From: Streptomyces sp. NBC_01294
GTDB taxonomy: Bacteria > Actinomycetota > Actinomycetes > Streptomycetales > Streptomycetaceae
Assembly: GCF_035917235.1 (NCBI RefSeq)
Contig: NZ_CP108423.1
Location: forward strand, 6,849,501-6,913,500
DNA: 64,000 bases
Reading direction: 5' to 3'
Under the pieces are notes generated by a model. That model saw nothing but the letters and a program-made list of their open reading frames with translations. It was not told the DNA's origin and did no database searches. A program made the translations under genes and the position numbers. Positions 50,190 through 58,756 of this stretch are shown here, in pieces (within the stretch, counting starts at the first letter, position 1; every line of letters begins with the position of its first letter).

Positions 50190-51047
50190 ATGGGCGGCGA
50201 CACGGCACTGGTGCTGGGCGGCGGGGGACTCACCGGCATCGGCTGGGAGTGCGGCATCCTGTACGGGCTCGCCCGCGCGGGTGTCGACCTCACCACCGCC
50301 GACCTCGTCATCGGCACCTCGGCCGGCTCGGTGGTCGGCGCCCAGCTCACCTCCGGACGGCTCTCCGTCCAGGAGCTGTACGAACGCCAGCTCGGCGCCG
50401 CCACCGGGGAGCACGCCGCGAAACTGGGGGCGGGCGTCATCGCCCGGTACGCCGTCGCGATGGCCCGCTCCCGCAACGCGACGGCCTACCGCCGGCGGGT
50501 CGGCGCCATGGCACTGGCCGCCGACACCGGGGCGGAGGCGCAGCGGCGCGAGGTGCTGGCGGCCCGGCTGGTCTCGCACGAATGGCCCGAGCGCCGGTTC
50601 GTGGTCACGGCCGTGGACGCGCTCACCGGTGAGCCGGCCGACTTCGACCGGGACAGCGGCGCCGGGCTCGTCGACGCGGTCTCCGCGAGCTGCGCGGTGC
50701 CCGGGGTCTGGCCGCCGGTGACGGTCGGCGGACGAAGGTTCATCGACGGCGGCGTCCGCTCCGCCACCAACGCCGACCTCGCCGCCGGCCACGAACGCGT
50801 CGTGATCATCGCGCCGATCTCGCTCGGATCCGGACTCGTCCCCTCACCGGCCGCGCAGGCCGCACGGCTGCGGGAGGCCGGCGCGCGCGTGCTGCTCATC
50901 ACCCCGTCGGCGGCCGCCCGCAAGGTCTTCGGGCGCAACGTACTGGACCCCGCCCGGCGCGACCCGGCCGCGCGGGCCGGCCTGGCGCAGGCCGCGGAGC
51001 ACGTCGCCGAGGCCGCCGAGGTCTGGTCGGACGGGGCGGCCCGGTAG
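50190..51047 (+). CDS. Patatin-like phospholipase
   Basis: About 285 residues. The patatin motifs are all present: the oxyanion loop 'LVLGGGGLTGIGWECGIL', the nucleophile Ser in 'LVIGTSAGSVVGAQL', and the dyad Asp in 'RFIDGGVRSATNADLA'. These enzymes hydrolyse ester bonds of lipids using a Ser-Asp dyad; bacterial members may be phospholipases or esterases. There is no signal peptide, so it is likely cytosolic or membrane-associated. The ATG at 50190 is preferred, with GAGGGG about 9 bases away; upstream starts overlap the tuf3 terminator. It is followed by a spermidine-synthase-like gene. Confidence 0.85.
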   Translation: MGGDTALVLGGGGLTGIGWECGILYGLARAGVDLTTADLVIGTSAGSVVGAQLTSGRLSVQELYERQLGAATGEHAAKLGAGVIARYAVAMARSRNATAYRRRVGAMALAADTGAEAQRREVLAARLVSHEWPERRFVVTAVDALTGEPADFDRDSGAGLVDAVSASCAVPGVWPPVTVGGRRFIDGGVRSATNADLAAGHERVVIIAPISLGSGLVPSPAAQAARLREAGARVLLITPSAAARKVFGRNVLDPARRDPAARAGLAQAAEHVAEAAEVWSDGAAR

Positions 51048-51082
51048 GGGGAGCCGCCGGACGTCTGGCGGACAATGGAGCG

Positions 51083-51931
51083 GTGAGCGACGAACAGATC
51101 CCGGTCGTCCGGGACGTGGGCCAGGGCACCGCCAAGCTGATGCCGGACGTCGACGGCGAACGGGCCTGGCTGCTGACCGTCGACGGGGCCCCGCAGTCGT
51201 ACGTGGACCTGGACGATCCGCAGCACCTGGAATTCGAGTACGCACGCCGCCTCGGGCACGTCCTGGACTGCGCGGCGGAGCCGGGGCTCTCGCTGGACCT
51301 CCTGCACCTGGGCGGCGGCGCGCTCACCCTGCCGCGGTACGCCGCGGCGACCCGGGCCGGCTCCCGGCAGACCGTCGTCGAGTTCGACGCGGGCCTGGTC
51401 GAGCTGGTCGCCGAACACCTGCCGCTGCCGGAGGGGTCCGGGATCACGGTGCACACCGCCGACGCCCGGGCCTGGCTGGAGGCGGCGCCCGCGGCGAGCG
51501 CGGACGTGGTGGTGGCCGACGTGTTCGGGGGCTCGCGGGTGCCGGCGCAGCTGACGTCGGTGGAGTACGCGCGGGCGGCCGCGCGGGTGCTGCGGCCCGG
51601 GGGGCTGTACGCGGCGAATCTGGCCGACGGGGCGCCGTTCGGCTTCCTGCGGGCGCAGGTGGCGAACTTCGCGGAGGCGTTCGGGGAGTTGGCGCTGATC
51701 GCGGAACCGGCCGTGCTGCGGGGGAGGCGGTTCGGGAACGCGCTGCTCCTGGCCTCCGATGGAGAGCTTCCGGTGGCTGCGTTGGCTCGGCGGTGCGCGG
51801 CCGATGCGTTTCCCGCCAGGGTGGAGTACGGGGACGGGGTGGTGCGGTTCATGAAGGGGGCGGTGCCGGTGGCTGACGCGGACGCGGTGGCCTCGCCGGC
51901 TCCGCCGGAGGGGGCGTTCAGCCTGGGGTGA
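51083..51931 (+). CDS. Spermidine-synthase-like (class I methyltransferase fold) protein
   Basis: A 282-residue protein with the polyamine-synthase-type Rossmann core: 'GAPQSYVDLDDPQHLEFEYA', then 'SLDLLHLGGGALTLPRYAAA' for the nucleotide motif, 'RQTVVEFDAGLVELVAEHLP' with the acidic ribose-binding residue, and 'ADVVVADVFGGSRVPAQLTS'. Instead of the catalytic Asp-Tyr of true spermidine synthases ('DSxDP'), it reads 'ADVFGG', so a role in making spermidine is doubtful. It lies 35 bases from the patatin gene, likely in one operon. Confidence 0.8.
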   Translation: MSDEQIPVVRDVGQGTAKLMPDVDGERAWLLTVDGAPQSYVDLDDPQHLEFEYARRLGHVLDCAAEPGLSLDLLHLGGGALTLPRYAAATRAGSRQTVVEFDAGLVELVAEHLPLPEGSGITVHTADARAWLEAAPAASADVVVADVFGGSRVPAQLTSVEYARAAARVLRPGGLYAANLADGAPFGFLRAQVANFAEAFGELALIAEPAVLRGRRFGNALLLASDGELPVAALARRCAADAFPARVEYGDGVVRFMKGAVPVADADAVASPAPPEGAFSLG

Positions 51932-51979
51932 GCAGCTTGGCGGGCGCGCCGCTTCCCGGGGCGCTGCCCCGGACCCCGC

Positions 51980-52113
51980 GCCTCAAACGCCGGCGGGGCT
52001 GAAGGACCCTGGGGCTCCGCCCCGGACCCCGCGCCTCAAACGCCGGCAGGGCTGGAAGGGCGCCTCAAACGCCGGCGGGGCTGGAAGAGTGCCTCAAACG
52101 CCGGCGGGGCTGG
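51980..52113. repeat. Four copies of the dispersed intergenic repeat
   Basis: Four copies of CTCAAACGCCGGC(G/A)GGGCTG at irregular ~28-54-base spacing. The last copy overlaps the stop codon region of the MFS gene, so its final residues are encoded by the repeat. The same unit occurs at 7000-7093. Confidence 0.88.
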
Positions 52114-53425
52114 AGTTGGTGGGGCTGGTGGGGCTGGACGGGGTCGGGCTGGGGAAGGTGGGGGTGGTGGTTTTGGTGTGGGGGGCGCGGGTCATGCGGC
52201 GGACGTCCGGGACCAGGAGGACCAGGGCGGTGACCAGGACGACCAGGGCCGCGCAGCCCCACAGGGCCGTGGTGCGGCCGAAGGCCGATTCGGCCGGGCC
52301 GGCCAGGGCGGTGGCCAGCGGGAGCATCGACACCGAGCCGAACCAGTCGTAGGCGGAGACCCGGGAGAACTTCTCCTCCGGGATCTCCTGGTGCATCGTG
52401 GTCATCCAGTTCACGCCGAAGACCTCGATCGCGGCTCCGCTGACGAACATCACCACGCACAGCCCCCACACGGGCAGCGGCACGGCCAGGCCCGCCGACG
52501 GCAGCGCCAGCGGGAACACGCACAGGGTGCCGACCAGGAGCAGCCGGCGCGGCTTCCACGCCATCATCAGGAAGGCCCCGGCGATGGTGCCGACCCCGAA
52601 GAAGGCCAGGGCCAGGCCCCAGGGTGCCGGCCCGCCCAACCGGTCCCGGGCGACCAGCGGTCCGTAGACCGCGTCCGCGGCGCCGACGACCGCGACGACG
52701 ACGGAGAACTGGAGCACGATGCTCCACAGCCAGGGGCGGGTACGGACCTCCACCCAGCCCTCGCGCAGGTCGGCCAGCAGGCCGCCGCCGGGGGCCCGGT
52801 CGGTGACGTGGCTGACGTCGAGGAAGGCGCGCAGGGCACCCGCGATCGCGAACGCGGCCGCGTCCACGGCCAGCACCCAGCCGGGTCCCATCGCGGCGAT
52901 CATCGCGCCGCCGAGGGCCGCGCCGCCGATGCCGGCGCCGTTCATCGCCATGCGGAAGAGCGCGAAGGCGCGGTTGGCGTGTTCGCCGGAGACCGTGGAC
53001 AGCAGCATGCCCTCGGCCGCGGGATTGAAGAAGGCCGTTCCGGTGCCGCACAGCGCGGTCAGCAGCATCATCTGCCACAGCTGCGGGTCGCCGGCGAGGA
53101 CGAGCACGGCGAAGGCGGCCTGCGAGACGCAGTTCAGGGCGTTGGCCGCGACCATCACGTGGTGGCGCGGCAACCGGTCGGCCATGGCGCCGCCGACGAG
53201 GAGGAAGAGGACGAGCGGCAGGGTGCGGGCGGCGGCGACCAGGCCGACGTCGCCGCCGGATCCGCCGGCCTCCAGGACCGCGAAGGCGGCCGCGATGAGC
53301 GCTCCGTGACTGCCGAGGTTCGTGACCACCGCCGCGCCCGTCAGCAGGGTGTAGTTGCGGCCGGCCCAGGCGGGTCGGCGACGGCGTGCGGGTGACCCGG
53401 GCGGTGCGGCGAAGGGAGAACTCAC
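52094..53425 (-). CDS. MFS transporter
   Basis: A 443-residue twelve-helix transporter of the major facilitator superfamily, MFS_1/3 enterobactin-exporter-like group. Helix-rich segments run from 'GAAVVTNLGSHGALIAAAFA' to 'LWGCAALVVLVTALVLLVPD'. The loop 'MADRLPRHHVMVAANALNCV' between helices 2 and 3 matches the conserved G-x-x-x-D-R-x-x-R motif as 'GGAMADRLPRHHV'. Substrate unknown; drugs or siderophores are typical. The last residues ('PTNSSPAGV') come from DNA of the dispersed repeat, which suggests that the gene end was rewritten by repeat insertion. Confidence 0.87.
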   Translation of the reverse strand: MSSPFAAPPGSPARRRRPAWAGRNYTLLTGAAVVTNLGSHGALIAAAFAVLEAGGSGGDVGLVAAARTLPLVLFLLVGGAMADRLPRHHVMVAANALNCVSQAAFAVLVLAGDPQLWQMMLLTALCGTGTAFFNPAAEGMLLSTVSGEHANRAFALFRMAMNGAGIGGAALGGAMIAAMGPGWVLAVDAAAFAIAGALRAFLDVSHVTDRAPGGGLLADLREGWVEVRTRPWLWSIVLQFSVVVAVVGAADAVYGPLVARDRLGGPAPWGLALAFFGVGTIAGAFLMMAWKPRRLLLVGTLCVFPLALPSAGLAVPLPVWGLCVVMFVSGAAIEVFGVNWMTTMHQEIPEEKFSRVSAYDWFGSVSMLPLATALAGPAESAFGRTTALWGCAALVVLVTALVLLVPDVRRMTRAPHTKTTTPTFPSPTPSSPTSPTNSSPAGV

Positions 53426-53493
53426 CCCCGGACTATCCCCGCCCCGGGCCGAGAATCCAAACGGATTGCCGGCCCGGGCGACGGACGTGGTGA

Positions 53494-54513
53494 TCAGCCG
53501 GTGGAGAGCCGGATGGAGCTGAGGATCTTGTCGGAGACGTCGGTCGGAACTTCTTCCTTCACGCCCGCCGCAGTGATCATGGCGAAACTGGCGAAGTCAC
53601 CGACGGCGTTCTTGAAGGCGAAGCCGACCGCCTTGCCGTCGGTGGAGCACTTGTGCTCCTTCTTCACGTTCGGAGCGGTGGCGACCACCATGTGGCCCTT
53701 GAGGCCGGAGGTGGTCGTGAACTCCTTGGGATCGGTCACCTTGACCGTGCCCTTGGGTTCCTTCTGGGCGAATCCCGCCCAGACCCACGTGCCGGTGTTG
53801 TCGGTCGCCGCCTGGCCGGTGTCCTTGGCGCCCTGGGCACCCTTGACACCGGCGTCCGCGATCGAGAACTTCTCGAGGCTGCCGTCGGCCTCCTTGTCGA
53901 CCGTGCACCACTCCTGCTTGAAGGTGGCGGTCCCGGACATCGTGATGACGGGCTTGCCGTCGTTCTTGACCTCGTCGTCGTAGAAGAGGACCACGCCGGA
54001 CTCGTTGACGTTCCACTCGGGCGGCACGTCGTAGGCGACGCCGTACTTCGTGTTGACGACGACCTTCCAGCCCGGGATGACGGGCTTCGCGTCGCCGCCG
54101 GCCCGCGGGTTGGGGCTGGTCCCGGCCGGGGCGGGCTCACTGGAGGCCGGCGGCGCGGAGGAGGCCGGCGGCTTGTCGTTGGCCTCGGTCTTCTTGTCGT
54201 CCCGGGTCAGGACGAACGCGCCGGTTCCGGCGGCCGCCACGACGACCGCGGCCGCCGCGACGATGGCGACGGTCTTGGTGGAGTACGGGCTCCCGCCGCC
54301 CTGGGGCTGCTGGGGCGCCTGGGGCGGACCCCACGGCTGGCCGGGAGCGCCCTGAGGCTGCTGGTACGCCGACTGCTGCGGGTATCCGTAACCGGGCTGC
54401 TGCTGGTACGGGTTCGGCTGCCCCGGCTGTCCCGGCTGCTGCTGGTACGGGTTCTGATGCGCGTCCTGAGGGTTCTGTTCGCCCCCGGGCGGCTGCTGCT
54501 GTCCTGGCCACAT
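53494..54513 (-). CDS. Membrane-anchored protein with Pro/Gln-rich N-terminus
   Basis: A 339-residue protein. Residues 1-75 are Pro/Gln/Tyr repeats ('PNPYQQQPGYGYPQQSAYQQ'), then comes a single membrane helix ('TVAIVAAAAVVVAAAGTGAF') and a Pro/Ala/Ser linker. The extracellular domain starts at 'GWKVVVNTKYGVAYDVPPEW' and has two paired Cys ('KQEWCTVDKEADG' and 'KKEHKCSTDGKAV'). This layout is typical of many Streptomyces cell-surface proteins of unknown role. The ATG at 54513 is chosen because the larger frame upstream runs antisense through other genes. Confidence 0.78.
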   Translation of the reverse strand: MWPGQQQPPGGEQNPQDAHQNPYQQQPGQPGQPNPYQQQPGYGYPQQSAYQQPQGAPGQPWGPPQAPQQPQGGGSPYSTKTVAIVAAAAVVVAAAGTGAFVLTRDDKKTEANDKPPASSAPPASSEPAPAGTSPNPRAGGDAKPVIPGWKVVVNTKYGVAYDVPPEWNVNESGVVLFYDDEVKNDGKPVITMSGTATFKQEWCTVDKEADGSLEKFSIADAGVKGAQGAKDTGQAATDNTGTWVWAGFAQKEPKGTVKVTDPKEFTTTSGLKGHMVVATAPNVKKEHKCSTDGKAVGFAFKNAVGDFASFAMITAAGVKEEVPTDVSDKILSSIRLSTG

Positions 54514-54609
54514 GGCCGGTAACGATAGTGGGAGCGGCCCCCGGGAGCCACGGCCGCCCCCGTGGGAGCTCTGGCCAAGGGGGTCTACTCGCGGGTAACA
54601 TCGCCGTCC

Positions 54610-55068
54610 ATGAGCGCAGATCAGATGAACGTGGGCGAACTGCTCGCCGCGACCGTGCCGATGGCCCGGACCCTGAACCTCCAGTTCCTGGAGACCACCC
54701 CCGAGCGCGCGGTCGTCCGGCTTCCGGACCAGCCCGACTTCCACAACCACGTCGGCGGCCCGCACGCCGGCGCCATGTTCACCCTCGCCGAGTCCGCGAG
54801 CGGCGCGATCGTCCTGGCCGCCTTCGGCGACCAGCTCTCGCGCGCCGTGCCCCTCGCCGTGAAGGCCGAGATCGGCTACAAGAAGCTCGCCAAGGGCGTC
54901 GTCACCGCCACCGCCACCCTCGGCCGCCCCGCGGCGGAGGTCATCGCCGAACTCGACGCCGGCGGCCGCCCCGAGTTCCCCGTCACCATCGCCATCCAGC
55001 GCGAGGACGAGGCCGTCACGGGCGAGATGACCGTCGTCTGGACGCTGCGCCCCAACCAGACGGCTTGA
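54610..55068 (+). CDS. Hotdog-fold thioesterase-like protein (DUF4442/PaaI group)
   Basis: A 152-residue hotdog protein. 'FHNHVGGPHAGAMFTLAESA' matches the PaaI/DUF4442 active-site loop (H-x-G-G-x-H/G-A-G), and 'KAEIGYKKLAKGVVTATATL' is the second conserved strand. Such proteins hydrolyse or bind acyl-CoA thioesters, for instance phenylacetyl-CoA derivatives. The substrate is unknown. The ATG at 54610 is the likely start because the upstream frame runs through poor-quality residues; the ribosome site is weak. It is divergent from the membrane protein gene. Confidence 0.8.
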   Translation: MSADQMNVGELLAATVPMARTLNLQFLETTPERAVVRLPDQPDFHNHVGGPHAGAMFTLAESASGAIVLAAFGDQLSRAVPLAVKAEIGYKKLAKGVVTATATLGRPAAEVIAELDAGGRPEFPVTIAIQREDEAVTGEMTVVWTLRPNQTA

Positions 55069-55134
55069 GTCAAGGACTGCGGCCACGGGCCGGCACCCCC
55101 TAGAGTCCGTCACACGACGATGGAGGGAGCGCCC

Positions 55135-55335
55135 GTGGCCAAGGTCAACATCAGCCTCGATGCCGAGCTCGTGGTGGAGGTGATGGTGCTCGCCGGCGTC
55201 GGCTCGCCGCAGGACGCGGTGGAAGCCGTCGTACGGGACTACATCGCGCGCGGGCACCGCACCGAGGCGCGCGTGCAGCGCCAGGACGAGCTCAAGCGCA
55301 CCGCCGACAGCGTGCCCCCGCTGCCGGAGGGCTGA
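55135..55335 (+). CDS. VapB-like antitoxin-type ribbon-helix-helix protein
   Basis: A 66-residue protein beginning 'AKVNISLDAELVVEVMVLAG', then 'SPQDAVEAVVRDYIARGHRT', a DUF2191/VapB-type fold in which a strand is followed by two helices that bind DNA. The GTG at 55135 has GGAGG 8 bases upstream. Normally VapB neutralises a PIN-domain VapC nuclease encoded just downstream. Here the next gene is a beta-glucosidase and no PIN gene is present, so it is a lone regulator. The basic C-terminal half could bind DNA or a partner. Confidence 0.72.
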   Translation: MAKVNISLDAELVVEVMVLAGVGSPQDAVEAVVRDYIARGHRTEARVQRQDELKRTADSVPPLPEG

Positions 55336-55479
55336 ACCTGGGCTCCCCGGTGGCGCGTCCCGGCGGGCACCCGCGGGCGCGCGGCGCACAGTGGGCGCGG
55401 GAGCGGTCCGGCGCGGGGCCGCTCCCGCCGACCCTCCCCCAGACTCCGTCCGGGGGTGCCCCCAGCGCAGGGAGCGCCC

Positions 55480-58005
55480 ATGAACGAGGCCGTGTCCAGA
55501 CGTTCCGCGATGCGGCTGATCGGAGCGGCAGGCGTGGTGGGCGGGGCCCTCGGGGCAGGCGCCTGCGCCCCCACCGTGCCCCCGGGCGCGGGACTCCGCT
55601 CGACGGCCCCCGCCGCACCGGCCGACGCCGAGCCCGGGGGCGCGAACCGGATCGACGCCCTGCTGGAGCGGCTCACCCTCGACGAGAAGACCGCCCTGCT
55701 GCACGGCGCCCGGGACCCCGCCTCCCTCGGGCAGGCCGGCTATCTGCCCGGCGTACCGCGCCTGGGCATCCCGGCGCTGCGCCTCGCCGACGGGTCCGCC
55801 GGCGTGCGGGTCACCGAAACCGCCACCGCGCTGCCCGCACCGGTCCTGCTCGCCTCCGCCTTCGACCCGGCGCTGGCCCGCGAGTACGGGCGGGTCGTCG
55901 GCCGAGAGGGCCGGGCGCTCGGCCAGGACGTCGTGCTGTCGCCGATGGCCAACCTCATCCGCACCCCGTACGCCGGCCGGAACTTCGAGGCCTTCGCCGA
56001 GGACCCGCGCCTGACCGCCGACCTGGTGGGCGAGATGGTCCGCGGGATCCAGGAAGAGGGCCTCATCGCCACGGTCAAGCACTTCGCCCTCAACAACCAG
56101 GAACACGGCCGCGACACCGTCGACGTGATCGCCGCCGAGCAGACCCTGCACGAGACCGAGCTACGGGGCTTCGAGGCCGCCGTGGCCGCCGGAGCGGGCG
56201 CCGTGATGGGCGCGTACAACAGGGTCAACGGCGTCCACGCCTGCGAGAACAAGCCGCTGCTCGACGAACTGCTGCGCGGGAGCTGGGGGTTCGACGGCTG
56301 GGTGATGTCCGACTGGGACGCCGCCCACAGCACCGTCGCGGCCATCGGCGCCGGCCTCGACATGGAGATGCCCGGCGGCACCCACTTCGGCCGGCCGCTG
56401 CGCGAGGCGGTGCGCGGCGGGACCGTGCCGGAGGCCGCCGTCGACCTCGCCGTCCACCGGATCCTGACCACCATGGACCGCTTCGGGCTGCTCGCGGCCC
56501 GGCCCGCCGCCCGGCCCCCGCGCAACGCCGCCGCCGGGGCCCGGGTCGCCCGCAAGGTGGCCGCCGCCGGGGCCGTGCTGCTGCGCAACGAACACGGCAC
56601 CCTGCCCCTGAGCGGCGCCGCCGCCCGCTCGATCGCGGTGATCGGTCCCACTGGCCAGGTCCCCTTCGTCGGCGGCGGGGGCAGCGCGCACGTGGTCCCC
56701 GACGGGGCGCCCGCCCCGCTCTCCGCCATCCGGCAGCGGGCCGGGAACGGCTCCACCGTGCGCTACGCCCTCGGCGAGGACCTGTACGGGCGACCGCTCC
56801 CGGCGACGCTGCTGACCCCGGCCGCCGACCTGGACCACCGGGTCGTGGCCCCCGGGCGCGGCTGGCGTCACGAGGGCGAATTCCGCCTGGCGGCGGACGA
56901 CGAGTGGACCCTGCTCGTCCACTACACCGGGCAGCGGCCCGGCGTGCGCCTCGACGGCGAGGAGCTGTTCCCCGTCCGCCAGGGCATCACCGAGCACTAC
57001 GCGGGCGGACTGCTGGGCTCCGCACCCGACGGTATGGCCGTCCGCCGCCGCACCCTCGCCCTGAAGGCGGGCACCCACCGGCTCGCCGTGACCGCCGCGG
57101 GCGGGGACAAGGGGCAGCGCTTCCGGCTGCGGCACATCACCGGTGCGATCCGGGCCGCGGACCTCGCCGAGGCGGTGAAGACCGCGAAGTCGGCCCGCAG
57201 CGTGGTCCTGTTCGCCTACGAGGACGCCACCGAGGGCAGGGACCGGACCTCGCTGGCGCTCCCGGGCGGGCAGGAGCGGCTGATCGAGGCGGTGGCCGCC
57301 GCGAACCCCCGTACGACGGTCGTGCTCAACACCTCCTCCGGTACGACGATGCCGTGGCTCTCCCGTACCGGCGCGGTCCTCCAGATGTACTACCCGGGCC
57401 AGGAGGGCGCGGGAGCCACCGCCGACCTCCTCTTCGGGGACGTGGACCCGGGGGGCCGGCTCACCCAGACCTTCCCGGCCGACGAGCGGGCGACGCCGGT
57501 CGGCGGCGACCCGCGGCGCTACCCGGGCGTGGGCGGCCGCCAGGAGTACTCCGAGGGGATCCACGTCGGCCACCGCTGGTACGACGCCCAGCACGTCACC
57601 CCGCTGTTCCCGTTCGGGCACGGGCTCTCGTACACGACCTGGCACTACGAGGGGCTCGCCGTCCGGCCGGGCGGCGCCCGTGGACAACGGGGCTCACTGC
57701 GGGTGGAGTTCACCGTCCGCAACACCGGCCGCCGCAAGGGCACCGAAGTGGCCCAGGTGTACGTCGGCCCGTCCCCCGAGCTGCAGCTCGACCAGCCGGT
57801 GCGCGCGCTCGCCGGCTACCGGCGGCTCACCCTGGCACCGGGCCAGGCGCAGCGGGTCACCGTCGACGTCGACGCCCGGGCCCTGTCGTCCTGGGACCCC
57901 GAGCGGCACGCCTGGGTGCTGGGCACCGGCCGCCGGGAGGTCTTCGCGGGCCGTTCGTCGCGCGACCTGCCGCTGAGGTCAAAGGTCGTGGTGGCGAGCC
58001 GATAG
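55480..58005 (+). CDS. Secreted GH3 beta-glucosidase with PA14-like domain
   Basis: An 841-residue exported glycosidase. The N-terminus has a twin-arginine-like signal ('SRRSAMRLIGAAGVVGGALG'). GH3 domains follow: 'LDEKTALLHGARDPASLGQA', 'VLSPMANLIRTPYAGRNFEA', 'KHFALNNQEHGRDTVDVIAA', and the nucleophile Asp in 'WVMSDWDAAHSTVAAI'. A PA14-like insertion spans about residues 450-530 ('EFRLAADDEWTLLVHYTGQR'), and the C-terminal fibronectin-like domain reads 'FTVRNTGRRKGTEVAQVYVG'. It removes terminal glucose or related sugars from beta-linked oligosaccharides outside the cell. Confidence 0.88.
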   Translation: MNEAVSRRSAMRLIGAAGVVGGALGAGACAPTVPPGAGLRSTAPAAPADAEPGGANRIDALLERLTLDEKTALLHGARDPASLGQAGYLPGVPRLGIPALRLADGSAGVRVTETATALPAPVLLASAFDPALAREYGRVVGREGRALGQDVVLSPMANLIRTPYAGRNFEAFAEDPRLTADLVGEMVRGIQEEGLIATVKHFALNNQEHGRDTVDVIAAEQTLHETELRGFEAAVAAGAGAVMGAYNRVNGVHACENKPLLDELLRGSWGFDGWVMSDWDAAHSTVAAIGAGLDMEMPGGTHFGRPLREAVRGGTVPEAAVDLAVHRILTTMDRFGLLAARPAARPPRNAAAGARVARKVAAAGAVLLRNEHGTLPLSGAAARSIAVIGPTGQVPFVGGGGSAHVVPDGAPAPLSAIRQRAGNGSTVRYALGEDLYGRPLPATLLTPAADLDHRVVAPGRGWRHEGEFRLAADDEWTLLVHYTGQRPGVRLDGEELFPVRQGITEHYAGGLLGSAPDGMAVRRRTLALKAGTHRLAVTAAGGDKGQRFRLRHITGAIRAADLAEAVKTAKSARSVVLFAYEDATEGRDRTSLALPGGQERLIEAVAAANPRTTVVLNTSSGTTMPWLSRTGAVLQMYYPGQEGAGATADLLFGDVDPGGRLTQTFPADERATPVGGDPRRYPGVGGRQEYSEGIHVGHRWYDAQHVTPLFPFGHGLSYTTWHYEGLAVRPGGARGQRGSLRVEFTVRNTGRRKGTEVAQVYVGPSPELQLDQPVRALAGYRRLTLAPGQAQRVTVDVDARALSSWDPERHAWVLGTGRREVFAGRSSRDLPLRSKVVVASR

Positions 58006-58063
58006 GCTGCCCGTTCGGCGTGTCACAGGGGGCGCGCCGGGGACGACTCGGGAGGACGAACCG

Positions 58064-58756
58064 GTGCACATCCAGGAATGGCTGGAGACGATTCCGGCGG
58101 TCAGCATCTATCTCCTGGTGGGACTGGTCATCGGGCTGGAGAGCCTCGGCATCCCGCTGCCGGGAGAGATCATCCTGGTCAGCTCGGCTCTGCTGGCCTC
58201 GCAGCACGGGGAGATCGACCCCGTGGTCCTGGGGCTCTGCGCGATCACCGGGGCGATCGTGGGCGACTCGATCGGCTACGCGATCGGACGCCGCGGCGGC
58301 AAGCCCCTGCTGGAGCGGCTGGGACGGCGCTTCCCGAAGCACTTCGGGCCGGACCAGGTGGCGCTGGCGGAACGCTCCTTCGAGAAGTGGGGCATGTGGG
58401 CCGTCTTCTTCGGGCGGTTCGTGGCGCTCCTGCGGATCTTCGCCGGGCCGCTGGCGGGCGTGCTGCACATGCCGTACTGGCGCTTCCTGATCGCCAACAT
58501 CCTCGGCGGGATCCTCTGGGCGGGCGGCACCACCGCCGTCATCTACTCGGTCGGGATCGTCGCGGAGCCGTGGCTGAAGCGGTTCTCCTGGCTGGCGCTG
58601 GGGCTCGCCGTGGTGTTCGGGCTCGCGGTGACGCTGGTGGTGCGCAGCCGGATGAAGAAGGCGGCCGAGGCGGTCCGCACGGAGACGGCGGATGCGGCAC
58701 CGGACGCCGGGGCGGCGCTCCCGGAGCCCGTCGAGGCGGCCCGCACCCGCGCATGA
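58064..58756 (+). CDS. DedA-family membrane protein
   Basis: A 230-residue DedA/SNARE-associated membrane protein. 'LVGLVIGLESLGIPLPGEII' forms the first reentrant hairpin with the family acidic residue, 'GAIVGDSIGYAIGRRGGKPL' the next, and 'FFGRFVALLRIFAGPLAGVL' is the F-x-R-x-x-P/A-x-x-R motif essential in DedA proteins. They transport polyprenyl phosphates or phospholipids across the membrane. A GTG start follows GGAGGA. Its stop codon overlaps the ATG of the ankyrin gene (ATGA), so the two are coupled. Confidence 0.88.
   Translation: MHIQEWLETIPAVSIYLLVGLVIGLESLGIPLPGEIILVSSALLASQHGEIDPVVLGLCAITGAIVGDSIGYAIGRRGGKPLLERLGRRFPKHFGPDQVALAERSFEKWGMWAVFFGRFVALLRIFAGPLAGVLHMPYWRFLIANILGGILWAGGTTAVIYSVGIVAEPWLKRFSWLALGLAVVFGLAVTLVVRSRMKKAAEAVRTETADAAPDAGAALPEPVEAARTRA

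Noticed and set aside
53494..56151. An 885-residue protein on the minus strand
   Set aside because: Residues upstream of the ATG at 54513 are antisense to the thioesterase, VapB and GH3 genes.
55350..58490. A 1046-residue Arg/Gly-rich protein
   Set aside because: It is a frame shadow of the GH3 and DedA genes.
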